Below, in pieces: positions 48,741 through 62,640 of a DNA stretch of 64,000 nt. How positions within the stretch are numbered: the stretch's first letter is position 1; the number at the start of each line of letters is the position of its first letter. The notes beneath the pieces were generated by a model. It worked only from the letters and a program-made list of their open reading frames with translations, had not been told where the DNA came from and did no database searches. Position numbers and translations under genes: made by a program. The stretch is from Pampus argenteus (taxonomy: Eukaryota > Chordata > Actinopteri > Scombriformes > Stromateidae), in contig CM072869.1 in NCBI GenBank assembly GCA_036937835.1, positions 25,063,001 through 25,127,000 of the forward strand, given 5' to 3'.

Positions 48741-51150
48741 AGTGTTTTGTTATCAATTGAAGTCTGATCAGTGCATGAAGTCAAAAAAAAGTGTCTGAAT
48801 TTAAAATTAGTGTCCAACTTCTCATTGTCTCCAGTCCTCTGTTGTCTCTACAAAACTAAAGGAAGACTAGAGAAAACAAATTCACAAAGTTACACTCATG
48901 CAGTTAAAGTCGTATAAAAATAAGATTAAAATGACAGTGATCAAACTCTAATTAAAATTACAAAAATACAGAAATTTAAAGTATTTCCAAAAAGTACAAA
49001 AAAAACACTGTTCAAACTTTATATTGCACGTCACACTCCTGACTCCTCTCATTATTCTGAAAGAAAAAAAACTAAACAGAAAGACAATAAAGATCAGTGT
49101 TCAAAAACCAGATCAAGACACAATTGTCATCAGATGAAATATGAGCATACGTTTACTGTACCTGAATTTAAAATAAGTGTCCAAATTCTCATTGTCTCCA
49201 GTCCTCTGTTGTCTCTACAAAACTAAAGGAAGACAAGAGAAAACAATTTCACAAAGTTACACTCATGCAGTTAAAGTCGTATAAAAATAAGATTAAAATG
49301 GCAGTGATCAAACTCTAATTAAAATTACAAAATTACAGAAATTAAAAGTATTTCCAAAAAGTAAAAAAAAAAACAGTTCAAACTTTATACTGCACGCTAC
49401 ACTCCTGACTCCTCTCCTTATTCTGAAAGAAAAAAACAACAGAAAGACAATAAAGATCAGTGTTTTGTTATCAATTGAAGTCTAAACAGTGCATGAAGTC
49501 AAAGAAAAGTGTCTGAATTTAAAATTAGTGTCCAACTTCTCATTGTCTCCAGTCCTCTGTTGTCTCTACAAAACTAAAGGAAGACAAGAGGAAATAAATT
49601 CACAAAGTTACACTCATGCAGTTAAAGTCGTATAAAAATAAGATTAAAATGACAGTGATCAAACTCTAATTAAAATTACAAAAAATACAGAAATTAAAAG
49701 TATATCCAAAAAGTAAAAAAAAAACACTGTTCAAACTTTATACTGCACGTCACACTCCTGACTCCTCTCCTTATTCTGAAAGAAAAAAACAACAGAAAGA
49801 CAATAAAGATCAGTGTTTTGTTATCAATTGAAGTCTGATCAGTGCATGAAGTCAAAAAAAAGTGTCTGAATTTAAAATTAGTGTCCAACTTCTCATTGTC
49901 TCCAGTCCTCTGTTGTCTCTACAAAACTAAAGGAAGACAAGAGGAAACAAATTCACAAAGTTACACTCATGCAGTTAAAGTCGTATAAAAATAAGATTAA
50001 AATGGCAGTGATCAAACTCTAATTAAGATTACAAAAATACAGAAATTAAAAGTATTTCCAAAAAGTAAAAAAAAAACAGTTCAAACTTTATACTGCACGC
50101 TACACTCCTGACTCCTCTCCTTATTCTGAAAGAAAAAAACAACAGAAAGACAATAAAGATCAGTGTTTTGTTATCAATTGAAGTCTGATCAGTGCATGAA
50201 GTCAAAAAAAAGTGTCTGAATTTAAAATGAGTGTCCAACTTCTCATTGTCTCCAGTCCTCTGTTGTCTCTACAAAACTAAAGGAAGACTAGAGAAAACAA
50301 ATTCACAAAGTTACACTCATGCAGTTAAAGTCGTATAAAAATAAGATTAAAATGACAGTGATCAAACTCTAATTAAAATTACAAAAATACAGAAATTTAA
50401 AGTATTTCCAAAAAGTACAAAAAAAACACTGTTCAAACTTTATATTGCACGTCACACTCCTGACTCCTCTCATTATTCTGAAAGAAAAAAAACTAAACAG
50501 AAAGACAATAAAGATCAGTGTTCAAAAACCAGATCAAGACACAATTGTCATCAGATGAAATATGAGCATACGTTTACTGTACCTGAATTTAAAATAAGTG
50601 TCCAAATTCTCATTGTCTCCAGTCCTCTGTTGTCTCTACAAAACTAAAGGAAGACAAGAGAAAACAATTTCACAAAGTTACACTCATGCAGTTAAAGTCG
50701 TATAAAAATAAGATTAAAATGGCAGTGATCAAACTCTAATTAAAATTACAAAATTACAGAAATTAAAAGTATTTCCAAAAAGTAAAAAAAAAAACAGTTC
50801 AAACTTTATACTGCACGCTACACTCCTGACTCCTCTCCTTATTCTGAAAGAAAAAAACAACAGAAAGACAATAAAGATCAGTGTTTTGTTATCAATTGAA
50901 GTCTAAACAGTGCATGAAGTCAAAGAAAAGTGTCTGAATTTAAAATTAGTGTCCAACTTCTCATTGTCTCCAGTCCTCTGTTGTCTCTACAAAACTAAAG
51001 GAAGACAAGAGGAAATAAATTCACAAAGTTACACTCATGCAGTTAAAGTCGTATAAAAATAAGATTAAAATGACAGTGATCAAACTCTAATTAAAATTAC
51101 AAAAATACAGAAATTAAAAGTATTTCCAAAAAGTAAAAAAAAAAAAAACA
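48311..51150. repeat. Four-monomer unit, 1421 bp, two copies
   Basis: Landmarks 48311, 48661, 49013 and 49379 recur at 49732, 50082, 50434 and 50800, each 1421 bases on. The order is A, A (start of one subtype joined to the end of another, with gaagactagag), B, A. Confidence 0.88.
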
Positions 51151-51155
51151 TTATT

Positions 51156-54100
51156 CAAACTTTATACTGCACGCTACACTCCTGACTCCTCTCCTTATTC
51201 TGAAAGAAAAAAACAACAGAAAGACAATAAAGATCAGTGTTTTGTTATCAATTGAAGTCTGATCAGTGCATGAAGTCAAAAAAAAGTGTCTGAATTTAAA
51301 ATTAGTGTCCAACTTCTCATTGTCTCCAGTCCTCTGTTGTCTCTACAAAACTAAAGGAAGACTAGAGAAAACAAATTCACAAAGTTACACTCATGCAGTT
51401 AAAGTCGTATAAAAATAAGATTAAAATGACAGTGATCAAACTCTAATTAAAATTACAAAAATACAGAAATTTAAAGTATTTCCAAAAAGTACAAAAAAAA
51501 CACTGTTCAAACTTTATATTGCACGTCACACTCCTGACTCCTCTCATTATTCTGAAAGAAAAAAAACTAAACAGAAAGACAATAAAGATCAGTGTTCAAA
51601 AACCAGATCAAGACACAATTGTCATCAGATGAAATATGAGCATACGTTTACTGTACCTGAATTTAAAATAAGTGTCCAAATTCTCATTGTCTCCAGTCCT
51701 CTGTTGTCTCTACAAAACTAAAGGAAGACAAGAGAAAACAATTTCACAAAGTTACACTCATGCAGTTAAAGTCGTATAAAAATAAGATTAAAATGGCAGT
51801 GATCAAACTCTAATTAAAATTACAAAATTACAGAAATTAAAAGTATTTCCAAAAAGTAAAAAAAAAAACAGTTCAAACTTTATACTGCACGCTACACTCC
51901 TGACTCCTCTCCTTATTCTGAAAGAAAAAAACAACAGAAAGACAATAAAGATCAGTGTTTTGTTATCAATTGAAGTCTAAACAGTGCATGAAGTCAAAGA
52001 AAAGTGTCTGAATTTAAAATTAGTGTCCAACTTCTCATTGTCTCCAGTCCTCTGTTGTCTCTACAAAACTAAAGGAAGACAAGAGGAAATAAATTCACAA
52101 AGTTACACTCATGCAGTTAAAGTCGTATAAAAATAAGATTAAAATGACAGTGATCAAACTCTAATTAAAATTACAAAAAATACAGAAATTAAAAGTATAT
52201 CCAAAAAGTAAAAAAAAAACACTGTTCAAACTTTATACTGCACGTCACACTCCTGACTCCTCTCCTTATTCTGAAAGAAAAAAACAACAGAAAGACAATA
52301 AAGATCAGTGTTTTGTTATCAATTGAAGTCTGATCAGTGCATGAAGTCAAAAAAAAGTGTCTGAATTTAAAATGAGTGTCCAACTTCCCATTGTCTCCAG
52401 TCCTCTGTTGTCTCTACAAAACTAAAGGAAGACAAGAGAAAACAAATTCACAAAGTTACACTCATGCAGTTAAAGTCGTATAAAAATAAGATTAAAATGA
52501 CAGTGATCAAACTCTAATTAAAATTACAAAAATACAGAAATTTAAAGTATTTCCAAAAAGTACAAAAAAAACACTGTTCAAACTTTATATTGCACGTCAC
52601 ACTCCTGACTCCTCTCATTATTCTGAAAGAAAAAAAACTAAACAGAAAGACAATAAAGATCAGTGTTCAAAAACCAGATCAAGACACAATTGTCATCAGA
52701 TGAAATATGAGCATACGTTTACTGTACCTGAATTTAAAATGAGTGTCCAACTTCTCATTGTCTCCAGTCCTCTGTTGTCTCTACAAAACTAAAGGAAGAC
52801 AAGAGGAAACAAATTCACAAAGTTACACTCATGCAGTTAAAGTCGTATAAAAATAAGATTAAAATGGCAGTGATCAAACTCTAATTAAGATTACAAAAAT
52901 ACAGAAATTAAAAGTATTTCCAAAAAGTAAAAAAAAAACAGTTCAAACTTTATACTGCACGCTACACTCCTGACTCCTCTCCTTATTCTGAAAGAAAAAA
53001 ACAACAGAAAGACAATAAAGATCAGTGTTTTGTTATCAATTGAAGTCTAAACAGTGCATGAAGTCAAAGAAAAGTGTCTGAATTTAAAATTAGTGTCCAA
53101 CTTCTCATTGTCTCCAGTCCTCTGTTGTCTCTACAAAACTAAAGGAAGACAAGAGAAAACAAATTCACAAAGTTACACTCATGCAGTTAAAGTCGTATAA
53201 AAATAAGATTAAAATGGCAGTGATCAAACTCTAATTAAAATTACAAAAATACAGAAATTAAAAGTATTTCCAAAAAGTAAAAAAAAAACAGTTCAAACTT
53301 TATACTGCACGTCACACTCCTGACTCCTCTCCTTATTCTGAAAGAAAAAAACAACAGAAAGACAATAAAGATCAGTGTTTTGTTATCAATTGAAGTCTAA
53401 ACAGTGCATGAAGTCAAAGAAAAGTGTCTGAATTTAAAATTAGTGTCCAACTTCTCATTGTCTCCAGTCCTCTGTTGTCTCTACAAAACTAAAGGAAGAC
53501 AAGAGGAAATAAATTCACAAAGTTACACTCATGCAGTTAAAGTCGTATAAAAATAAGATTAAAATGACAGTGATCAAACTCCAAATAAAATTACAAAAAT
53601 ACAGAAATTAAAAGTATATCCAAAAAGTAAAAAAAAAACACTGTTCAAACTTTATACTGCACGTCACACTCCTGACTCCTCTCCTTATTCTGAAAGAAAA
53701 AAACAACAGAAAGACAATAAAGATCAGTGTTTTGTTATCAATTGAAGTCTGATCAGTGCATGAAGTCAAAAAAAAGTGTCTGAATTTAAAATGAGTGTCC
53801 AACTTCTCATTGTCTCCAGTCCTCTGTTGTCTCTACAAAACTAAAGGAAGACAAGAGGAAACAAATTCACAAAGTTACACTCATGCAGTTAAAGTCGTAC
53901 AAAAATAAGATTAAAATGGCAGTGATCAAACTCTAATTAAGATTACAAAAATACAGAAATTAAAAGTATTTCCAAAAAGTAAAAAAAAAACAGTTCAAAC
54001 TTTATACTGCACGCTACACTCCTGACTCCTCTCCTTATTCTGAAAGAAAAAAACAACAGAAAGACAATAAAGATCAGTGTTTTGTTATCAATTGAAGTCT

Positions 54101-56620
54101 AAACAGTGCATGAAGTCAAAGAAAAGTGTCTGAATTTAAAATTAGTGTCCAACTTCTCATTGTCTCCAGTCCTCTGTTGTCTCTACAAAACTAAAGGAAG
54201 ACAAGAGAAAACAAATTCAAAAAGTTACACTCATGCAGTTAAAGTCGTATAAAAATAAGATTAAAATGGCAGTGATCAAACTCTAATTAAAATTACAAAA
54301 ATACAGAAATTAAAAGTATTTCCAAAAAGTAAAAAAAAAAAAAACATTATTCAAACTTTATACTGCACGCTACACTCCTGACTCCTCTCCTTATTCTGAA
54401 AGAAAAAAACAACAGAAAGACAATAAAGATCAGTGTTTTGTTATCAATTGAAGTCTGATCAGTGCATGAAGTCAAAAAAAAGTGTCTGAATTTAAAATGA
54501 GTGTCCAACTTCTCATTGTCTCCAGTCCTCTGTTGTCTCTACAAAACTAAAGGAAGACTAGAGAAAACAAATTCACAAAGTTACACTCATGCAGTTAAAG
54601 TCGTATAAAAATAAGATTAAAATGACAGTGATCAAACTCTAATTAAAATTACAAAAATACAGAAATTTAAAGTATTTCCAAAAAGTACAAAAAAAACACT
54701 GTTCAAACTTTATATTGCACGTCACACTCCTGACTCCTCTCATTATTCTGAAAGAAAAAAAACTAAACAGAAAGACAATAAAGATCAGTGTTCAAAAACC
54801 AGATCAAGACACAATTGTCATCAGATGAAATATGAGCATACGTTTACTGTACCTGAATTTAAAATAAGTGTCCAAATTCTCATTGTCTCCAGTCCTCTGT
54901 TGTCTCTACAAAACTAAAGGAAGACAAGAGAAAACAATTTCACAAAGTTACACTCATGCAGTTAAAGTCGTATAAAAATAAGATTAAAATGGCAGTGATC
55001 AAACTCTAATTAAAATTACAAAAATACAGAAATTAAAAGTATTTCCAAAAAGTAAAAAAAAAAAAAACATTATTCAAACTTTATACTGCACGCTACACTC
55101 CTGACTCCTCTCCTTATTCTGAAAGAAAAAAACAACAGAAAGACAATAAAGATCAGTGTTTTGTTATCAATTGAAGTCTGATCAGTGCATGAAGTCAAAA
55201 AAAAGTGTCTGAATTTAAAATTAGTGTCCAACTTCTCATTGTCTCCAGTCCTCTGTTGTCTCTACAAAACTAAAGGAAGACTAGAGAAAACAAATTCACA
55301 AAGTTACACTCATGCAGTTAAAGTCATATAAAAATAAGATTAAAATGACAGTGATCAAACTCTAATTAAAATTACAAAAATACAGAAATTTAAAGTATTT
55401 CCAAAAAGTACAAAAAAAACACTGTTCAAACTTTATATTGCACGTCACACTCCTGACTCCTCTCATTATTCTGAAAGAAAAAAAACTAAACAGAAAGACA
55501 ATAAAGATCAGTGTTCAAAAACCAGATCAAGACACAATTGTCATCAGATGAAATATGAGCATACGTTTACTGTACCTGAATTTAAAATAAGTGTCCAAAT
55601 TCTCATTGTCTCCAGTCCTCTGTTGTCTCTACAAAACTAAAGGAAGACAAGAGAAAACAATTTCACAAAGTTACACTCATGCAGTTAAAGGCGTATAAAA
55701 ATAAGATTAAAATGGCAGTGATCAAACTCTAATTAAAATTACAAAATTACAGAAATTAAAAGTATTTCCAAAAAGTAAAAAAAAAAACAGTTCAAACTTT
55801 ATACTGCACGCTACACTCCTGACTCCTCTCCTTATTCTGAAAGAAAAAAACAACAGAAAGACAATAAAGATCAGTGTTTTGTTATCAATTGAAGTCTAAA
55901 CAGTGCATGAAGTCAAAGAAAAGTGTCTGAATTTAAAATTAGTGTCCAACTTCTCATTGTCTCCAGTCCTCTGTTGTCTCTACAAAACTAAAGGAAGACA
56001 AGAGGAAATAAATTCACAAAGTTACACTCATGCAGTTAAAGTCGTATAAAAATAAGATTAAAATGACAGTGATCAAACTCTAATTAAAATTACAAAAATA
56101 CAGAAATTAAAAGTATATCCAAAAAGTAAAAAAAAAACACTGTTCAAACTTTATACTGCACGTCACACTCCTGACTCCTCTCCTTATTCTGAAAGAAAAA
56201 AACAACAGAAAGACAATAAAGATCAGTGTTTTGTTATCAATTGAAGTCTGATCAGTGCATGAAGTCAAAAAAAAGTGTCTGAATTTAAAATGAGTGTCCA
56301 ACTTCTCATTGTCTCCAGTCCTCTGTTGTCTCTACAAAACTAAAGGAAGACAAGAGGAAACAAATTCACAAAGTTACACTCATGCAGTTAAAGTCGTATA
56401 AAAATAAGATTAAAATGGCAGTGATCAAACTCTAATTAAGATTACAAAAATACAGAAATTAAAAGTATTTCCAAAAAGTAAAAAAAAAACAGTTCAAACT
56501 TTATACTGCACGCTACACTCCTGACTCCTCTCCTTATTCTGAAAGAAAAAAACAACAGAAAGACAATAAAGATCAGTGTTTTGTTATCAATTGAAGTCTA
56601 AACAGTGCATGAAGTCAAAG
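51156..56620. repeat. Mixed A and B monomers without one clear period
   Basis: Landmarks are 51156, 51508, 51874, 52227, 52579, 52944, 53294, 53646, 53996, 54352, 54714, 55075, 55437, 55793, 56145 and 56495. Short stretches repeat locally, for example an A-B pair at 54352-55074 and again at 55075-55792 (offset 723), and an offset of 1419 between 52227 and 53646. The pattern suggests overlapping exchanges. No gene is seen. Confidence 0.85.
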
Positions 56621-58270
56621 AAAAGTGTCTGAATTTAAAATTAGTGTCCAACTTCTCATTGTCTCCAGTCCTCTGTTGTCTCTACAAAACTAAAGGAAGA
56701 CAAGAGAAAACAAATTCACAAAGTTACACTCATGCAGTTAAAGTCGTATAAAAATAAGATTAAAATGGCAGTGATCAAACTCTAATTAAAATTACAAAAA
56801 TACAGAAATTAAAAGTATTTCCAAAAAGTAAAAAAAAAAAAAACATTATTCAAACTTTATACTGCACGCTACACTCCTGACTCCTCTCCTTATTCTGAAA
56901 GAAAAAAACAACAGAAAGACAATAAAGATCAGTGTTTTGTTATCAATTGAAGTCTGATCAGTGCATGAAGTCAAAAAAAAGTGTCTGAATTTAAAATTAG
57001 TGTCCAACTTCTCATTGTCTCCAGTCCTCTGTTGTCTCTACAAAACTAAAGGAAGACTAGAGAAAACAAATTCACAAAGTTACACTCATGCAGTTAAAGT
57101 CGTATAAAAATAAGATTAAAATGACAGTGATCAAACTCTAATTAAAATTACAAAAATACAGAAATTTAAAGTATTTCCAAAAAGTACAAAAAAAACACTG
57201 TTCAAACTTTATATTGCACGTCACACTCCTGACTCCTCTCATTATTCTGATGAAAAAAAACTAAACAGAAAGACAATAAAGATCAGTGTTCAAAAACCAG
57301 ATCAAGACACAATTGTCATCAGATGAAATATGAGCATACGTTTACTGTACCTGAATTTAAAATGAGTGTCCAACTTCTCATTGTCTCCAGTCCTCTGTTG
57401 TCTCTACAAAACTAAAGGAAGACAAGAGGAAACAAATTCACAAAGTTACACTCATGCAGTTAAAGTCGTATAAAAATAAGATTAAAATGGCAGTGATCAA
57501 ACTCTAATTAAGATTACAAAAATACAGAAATTAAAAGTATTTCCAAAAAGTAAAAAAAAAACAGTTCAAACTTTATACTGCACGCTACACTCCTGACTCC
57601 TCTCCTTATTCTGAAAGAAAAAAACAACAGAAAGACAATAAAGATCAGTGTTTTGTTATCAATTGAAGTCTAAACAGTGCATGAAGTCAAAAAAAAGTGT
57701 CTGAATTTAAAATTAGTGTCCAACTTCTCATTGTCTCCAGTCCTCTGTTGTCTCTACAAAACTAAAGGAAGACTAGAGAAAACAAATTCACAAAGTTACA
57801 CTCATGCAGTTAAAGTCGTATAAAAATAAGATTAAAATGACAGTGATCAAACTCTAATTAAAATTACAAAAATACAGAAATTTAAAGTATTTCCAAAAAG
57901 TACAAAAAAAACACTGTTCAAACTTTATATTGCACGTCACACTCCTGACTCCTCTCATTATTCTGAAAGAAAAAAAACTAAACAGAAAGACAATAAAGAT
58001 CAGTGTTCAAAAACCAGATCAAGACACAATTGTCATCAGATGAAATATGAGCATACGTTTACTGTACCTGAATTTAAAATAAGTGTCCAAATTCTCATTG
58101 TCTCCAGTCCTCTGTTGTCTCTACAAAACTAAAGGAAGACAAGAGAAAACAATTTCACAAAGTTACACTCATGCAGTTAAAGTCGTATAAAAATAAGATT
58201 AAAATGGCAGTGATCAAACTCTAATTAAAATTACAAAAATACAGAAATTAAAAGTATTTCCAAAAAGTAA
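56620..58270. repeat. 4371-bp offset duplication, copy 1
   Basis: Landmarks 56851, 57203, 57567 and 57919 recur at 61222, 61574, 61938 and 62290. Both copies have the private B form attctgatgaaaaaaaac in place of attctgaaag. Confidence 0.88.
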
Positions 58271-58286
58271 AAAAAAAAACACTGTT

Positions 58287-59413
58287 CAAACTTTATACTG
58301 CACGTCACACTCCTGACTCCTCTCATTATTCTGAAAGAAAAAAAATAAACAGAAAGACAATAAAGATCAGTGTTCAAAGTGTTCAAAAACCAGATCAAGA
58401 CACAAATGTCATCAGATGAAATATGAGCATATCATAAGTTTACTGTACCTGAATTTAAAATGAGTGTCCAACTTTTCATTGTCTCCAGTCCTCTGATCTC
58501 TCTACAAAACTAAATGAAGACAAGAGAAAACAATTTCACAAAGTTACACTCATGCAGTTAAAGTCGTATAAAAATAAGATTAAAATGGCAATGATCAAAC
58601 TCTAATTAAAATTACAAAAATACAGAAATTAAAAGTATTTCCAAAAAGTAAAAAAAAAAAACACTGTTCAAACTTTATACTGCACGTCACACTCCTGACT
58701 CCTCTCATTATTCTGAAAGAAAAAAAACTAAACAGAAAGACAATAAAGATCAGTGTTCAAAAACCAGATCAAGACACAATTGTCATCAGATGAAATATGA
58801 GCATACGTTTACTGTACCTGAATTTAAAATGAGTGTCCAACTTCTCATTGTCTCCAGTCCTCTGTTGTCTCTACAAAACTAAAGGAAGACAAGAGAAAAC
58901 AATTTCACAAAGTTACACTCATGCAGTTAAAGTCGTATAAAAATAAGATTAAAATGGCAGTGATCAAACTCTAATTAAAATTACAAAATTACAGAAATTA
59001 AAAGTATTTCCAAAAAGTAAAAAAAAAAACAGTTCAAACTTTATACTGCACGCTACACTCCTGACTCCTCACCTTATTCTGAAAGAAAAAAACAACAGAA
59101 AGACAATAAAGATCAGTGTTCAAAGTGTTCAAAAACCAGATCAAGACACAAATGTCATCAGATGAAATATGAGCATATCATAAGTTTACTGTACCTGAAT
59201 TTAAAATGAGTGTCCAACTTTTCATTGTCTCCAGTCCTCTGATCTCTCTACAAAACTAAATGAAGACAAGAGAAAACAAATTCACAAAGTTACACTCATG
59301 CAGTTAAAGTCGTATAAAAATAAGATTAAAATGGCAGTGATCAAACTCTAATTAAAATTACAAAAATACAGAAATTAAAAGTATTTCCAAAAAGTAAAAA
59401 AAAAAACACTGTT
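58287..59413. repeat. Three-monomer unit C-B-hybrid (1127 bp), copy 1
   Basis: C at 58287, B at 58669 and an A/C hybrid at 59035 are followed 1127 bases later by C at 59414, B at 59796 and an A at 60162. The match ends in the third monomer, where copy 2 keeps the A middle block. Confidence 0.87.
59035..59413. repeat. A/C hybrid monomer
   Basis: It starts as A (cacgctacac, ccttattctgaaag, acaacag) and switches after acaataaagatcagtgtt to the C middle block caaagtgttcaaaaacc. The switch point is the same as in the A/B hybrids. It also has the private gactcctcacc. Confidence 0.88.
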
Positions 59414-60230
59414 CAAACTTTATACTGCACGTCACACTCCTGACTCCTCTCATTATTCTGAAAGAAAAAAAATAAACAGAAAGACAATAAAGATCAGTGT
59501 TCAAAGTGTTCAAAAACCAGATCAAGACACAAATGTCATCAGATGAAATATGAGCATATCATAAGTTTACTGTACCTGAATTTAAAATGAGTGTCCAACT
59601 TTTCATTGTCTCCAGTCCTCTGATCTCTCTACAAAACTAAATGAAGACAAGAGAAAACAATTTCACAAAGTTACACTCATGCAGTTAAAGTCGTATAAAA
59701 ATAAGATTAAAATGGCAATGATCAAACTCTAATTAAAATTACAAAAATACAGAAATTAAAAGTATTTTCAAAAAGTAAAAAAAAAAAACACTGTTCAAAC
59801 TTTATACTGCACGTCACACTCCTGACTCCTCTCATTATTCTGAAAGAAAAAAAACTAAACAGAAAGACAATAAAGATCAGTGTTCAAAAACCAGATCAAG
59901 ACACAATTGTCATCAGATGAAATATGAGCATACGTTTACTGTACCTGAATTTAAAATGAGTGTCCAACTTCTCATTGTCTCCAGTCCTCTGTTGTCTCTA
60001 CAAAACTAAAGGAAGACAAGAGAAAACAATTTCACAAAGTTACACTCATGCAGTTAAAGTCGTATAAAAATAAGATTAAAATGGCAGTGATCAAACTCTA
60101 ATTAAAATTACAAAATTACAGAAATTAAAAGTATTTCCAAAAAGTAAAAAAAAAAACAGTTCAAACTTTATACTGCACGCTACACTCCTGACTCCTCTCC
60201 TTATTCTGAAAGAAAAAAACAACAGAAAGA
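59414..60230. repeat. Three-monomer unit C-B-A (1127 bp), copy 2
   Basis: It matches 58287 onward at an offset of 1127 until about 60230. Private change: gtattttcaaaaag near 59765. Confidence 0.85.
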
Positions 60231-60969
60231 CAATAAAGATCAGTGTTTTGTTATCAATTGAAGTCTAAACAGTGCATGAAGTCAAAGAAAAGTGTCTGAA
60301 TTTAAAATTAGTGTCCAACTTCTCATTGTCTCCAGTCCTCTGTTGTCTCTACAAAACTAAAGGAAGACAAGAGGAAATAAATTCACAAAGTTACACTCAT
60401 GCAGTTAAAGTCGTATAAAAATAAGATTAAAATGACAGTGATCAAACTCTAATTAAAATTACAAAAATACAGAAATTAAAAGTATATCCAAAAAGTAAAA
60501 AAAAAACACTGTTCAAACTTTATACTGCACGTCACACTCCTGACTCCTCTCCTTATTCTGAAAGAAAAAAACAACAGAAAGACAATAAAGATCAGTGTTT
60601 TGTTATCAATTGAAGTCTGATAAGTGCATGAAGTCAAAAAAAAGTGTCTGAATTTAAAATGAGTGTCCAACTTCTCATTGTCTCCAGTCCTCTGTTGTCT
60701 CTACAAAACTAAAGGAAGACAAGAGGAAACAAATTCACAAAGTTACACTCATGCAGTTAAAGTCGTATAAAAATAAGATTAAAATGGCAGTGATCAAACT
60801 CCAAATAAAATTACAAAAATGCAGAAATTAAAAGTATATCCAAAAAGTAAAAAAAAAACACTGTTCAAACTTTATACTGCACGTCACACTCCTGACTCCT
60901 CTCCTTATTCTGAAAGAAAAAAACAACAGAAAGACAATAAAGATCAGTGTTTTGTTATCAATTGAAGTC

Positions 60970-62640
60970 TAAACAGTGCATGAAGTCAAAGAAAAGTGTC
61001 TGAATTTAAAATTAGTGTCCAACTTCTCATTGTCTCCAGTCCTCTGTTGTCTCTACAAAACTAAAGGAAGACAAGAGAAAACAAATTCACAAAGTTACAC
61101 TCATGCAGTTAAAGTCGTATAAAAATAAGATTAAAATGGCAGTGATCAAACTCTAATTAAAATTACAAAAATACAGAAATTAAAAGTATTTCCAAAAAGT
61201 AAAAAAAAAAAAAACATTATTCAAACTTTATACTGCACGCTACACTCCTGACTCCTCTCCTTATTCTGAAAGAAAAAAACAACAGAAAGACAATAAAGAT
61301 CAGTGTTTTGTTATCAATTGAAGTCTGATCAGTGCATGAAGTCAAAAAAAAGTGTCTGAATTTAAAATTAGTGTCCAACTTCTCATTGTCTCCAGTCCTC
61401 TGTTGTCTCTACAAAACTAAAGGAAGACTAGAGAAAACAAATTCACAAAGTTACACTCATGCAGTTAAAGTCGTATAAAAATAAGATTAAAATGACAGTG
61501 ATCAAACTCTAATTAAAATTACAAAAATACAGAAATTTAAAGTATTTCCAAAAAGTACAAAAAAAACACTGTTCAAACTTTATATTGCACGTCACACTCC
61601 TGACTCCTCTCATTATTCTGATGAAAAAAAACTAAACAGAAAGACAATAAAGATCAGTGTTCAAAAACCAGATCAAGACACAATTGTCATCAGATGAAAT
61701 ATGAGCATACGTTTACTGTACCTGAATTTAAAATGAGTGTCCAACTTCTCATTGTCTCCAGTCCTCTGTTGTCTCTACAAAACTAAAGGAAGACAAGAGG
61801 AAACAAATTCACAAAGTTACACTCATGCAGTTAAAGTCGTATAAAAATAAGATTAAAATGGCAGTGATCAAACTCTAATTAAGATTACAAAAATACAGAA
61901 ATTAAAAGTATTTCCAAAAAGTAAAAAAAAAACAGTTCAAACTTTATACTGCACGCTACACTCCTGACTCCTCTCCTTATTCTGAAAGAAAAAAACAACA
62001 GAAAGACAATAAAGATCAGTGTTTTGTTATCAATTGAAGTCTAAACAGTGCATGAAGTCAAAAAAAAGTGTCTGAATTTAAAATTAGTGTCCAACTTCTC
62101 ATTGTCTCCAGTCCTCTGTTGTCTCTACAAAACTAAAGGAAGACTAGAGAAAACAAATTCACAAAGTTACACTCATGCAGTTAAAGTCGTATAAAAATAA
62201 GATTAAAATGACAGTGATCAAACTCTAATTAAAATTACAAAAATACAGAAATTTAAAGTATTTCCAAAAAGTACAAAAAAAACACTGTTCAAACTTTATA
62301 TTGCACGTCACACTCCTGACTCCTCTCATTATTCTGAAAGAAAAAAAACTAAACAGAAAGACAATAAAGATCAGTGTTCAAAAACCAGATCAAGACACAA
62401 TTGTCATCAGATGAAATATGAGCATACGTTTACTGTACCTGAATTTAAAATAAGTGTCCAAATTCTCATTGTCTCCAGTCCTCTGTTGTCTCTACAAAAC
62501 TAAAGGAAGACAAGAGAAAACAATTTCACAAAGTTACACTCATGCAGTTAAAGTCGTATAAAAATAAGATTAAAATGGCAGTGATCAAACTCTAATTAAA
62601 ATTACAAAAATACAGAAATTAAAAGTATTTCCAAAAAGTA
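60970..62640. repeat. 4371-bp offset duplication, copy 2
   Basis: It matches 56620-58270. After it the array goes to an A monomer at 62656 instead of C, then to C, C and B at 63009, 63390 and 63772. Confidence 0.87.
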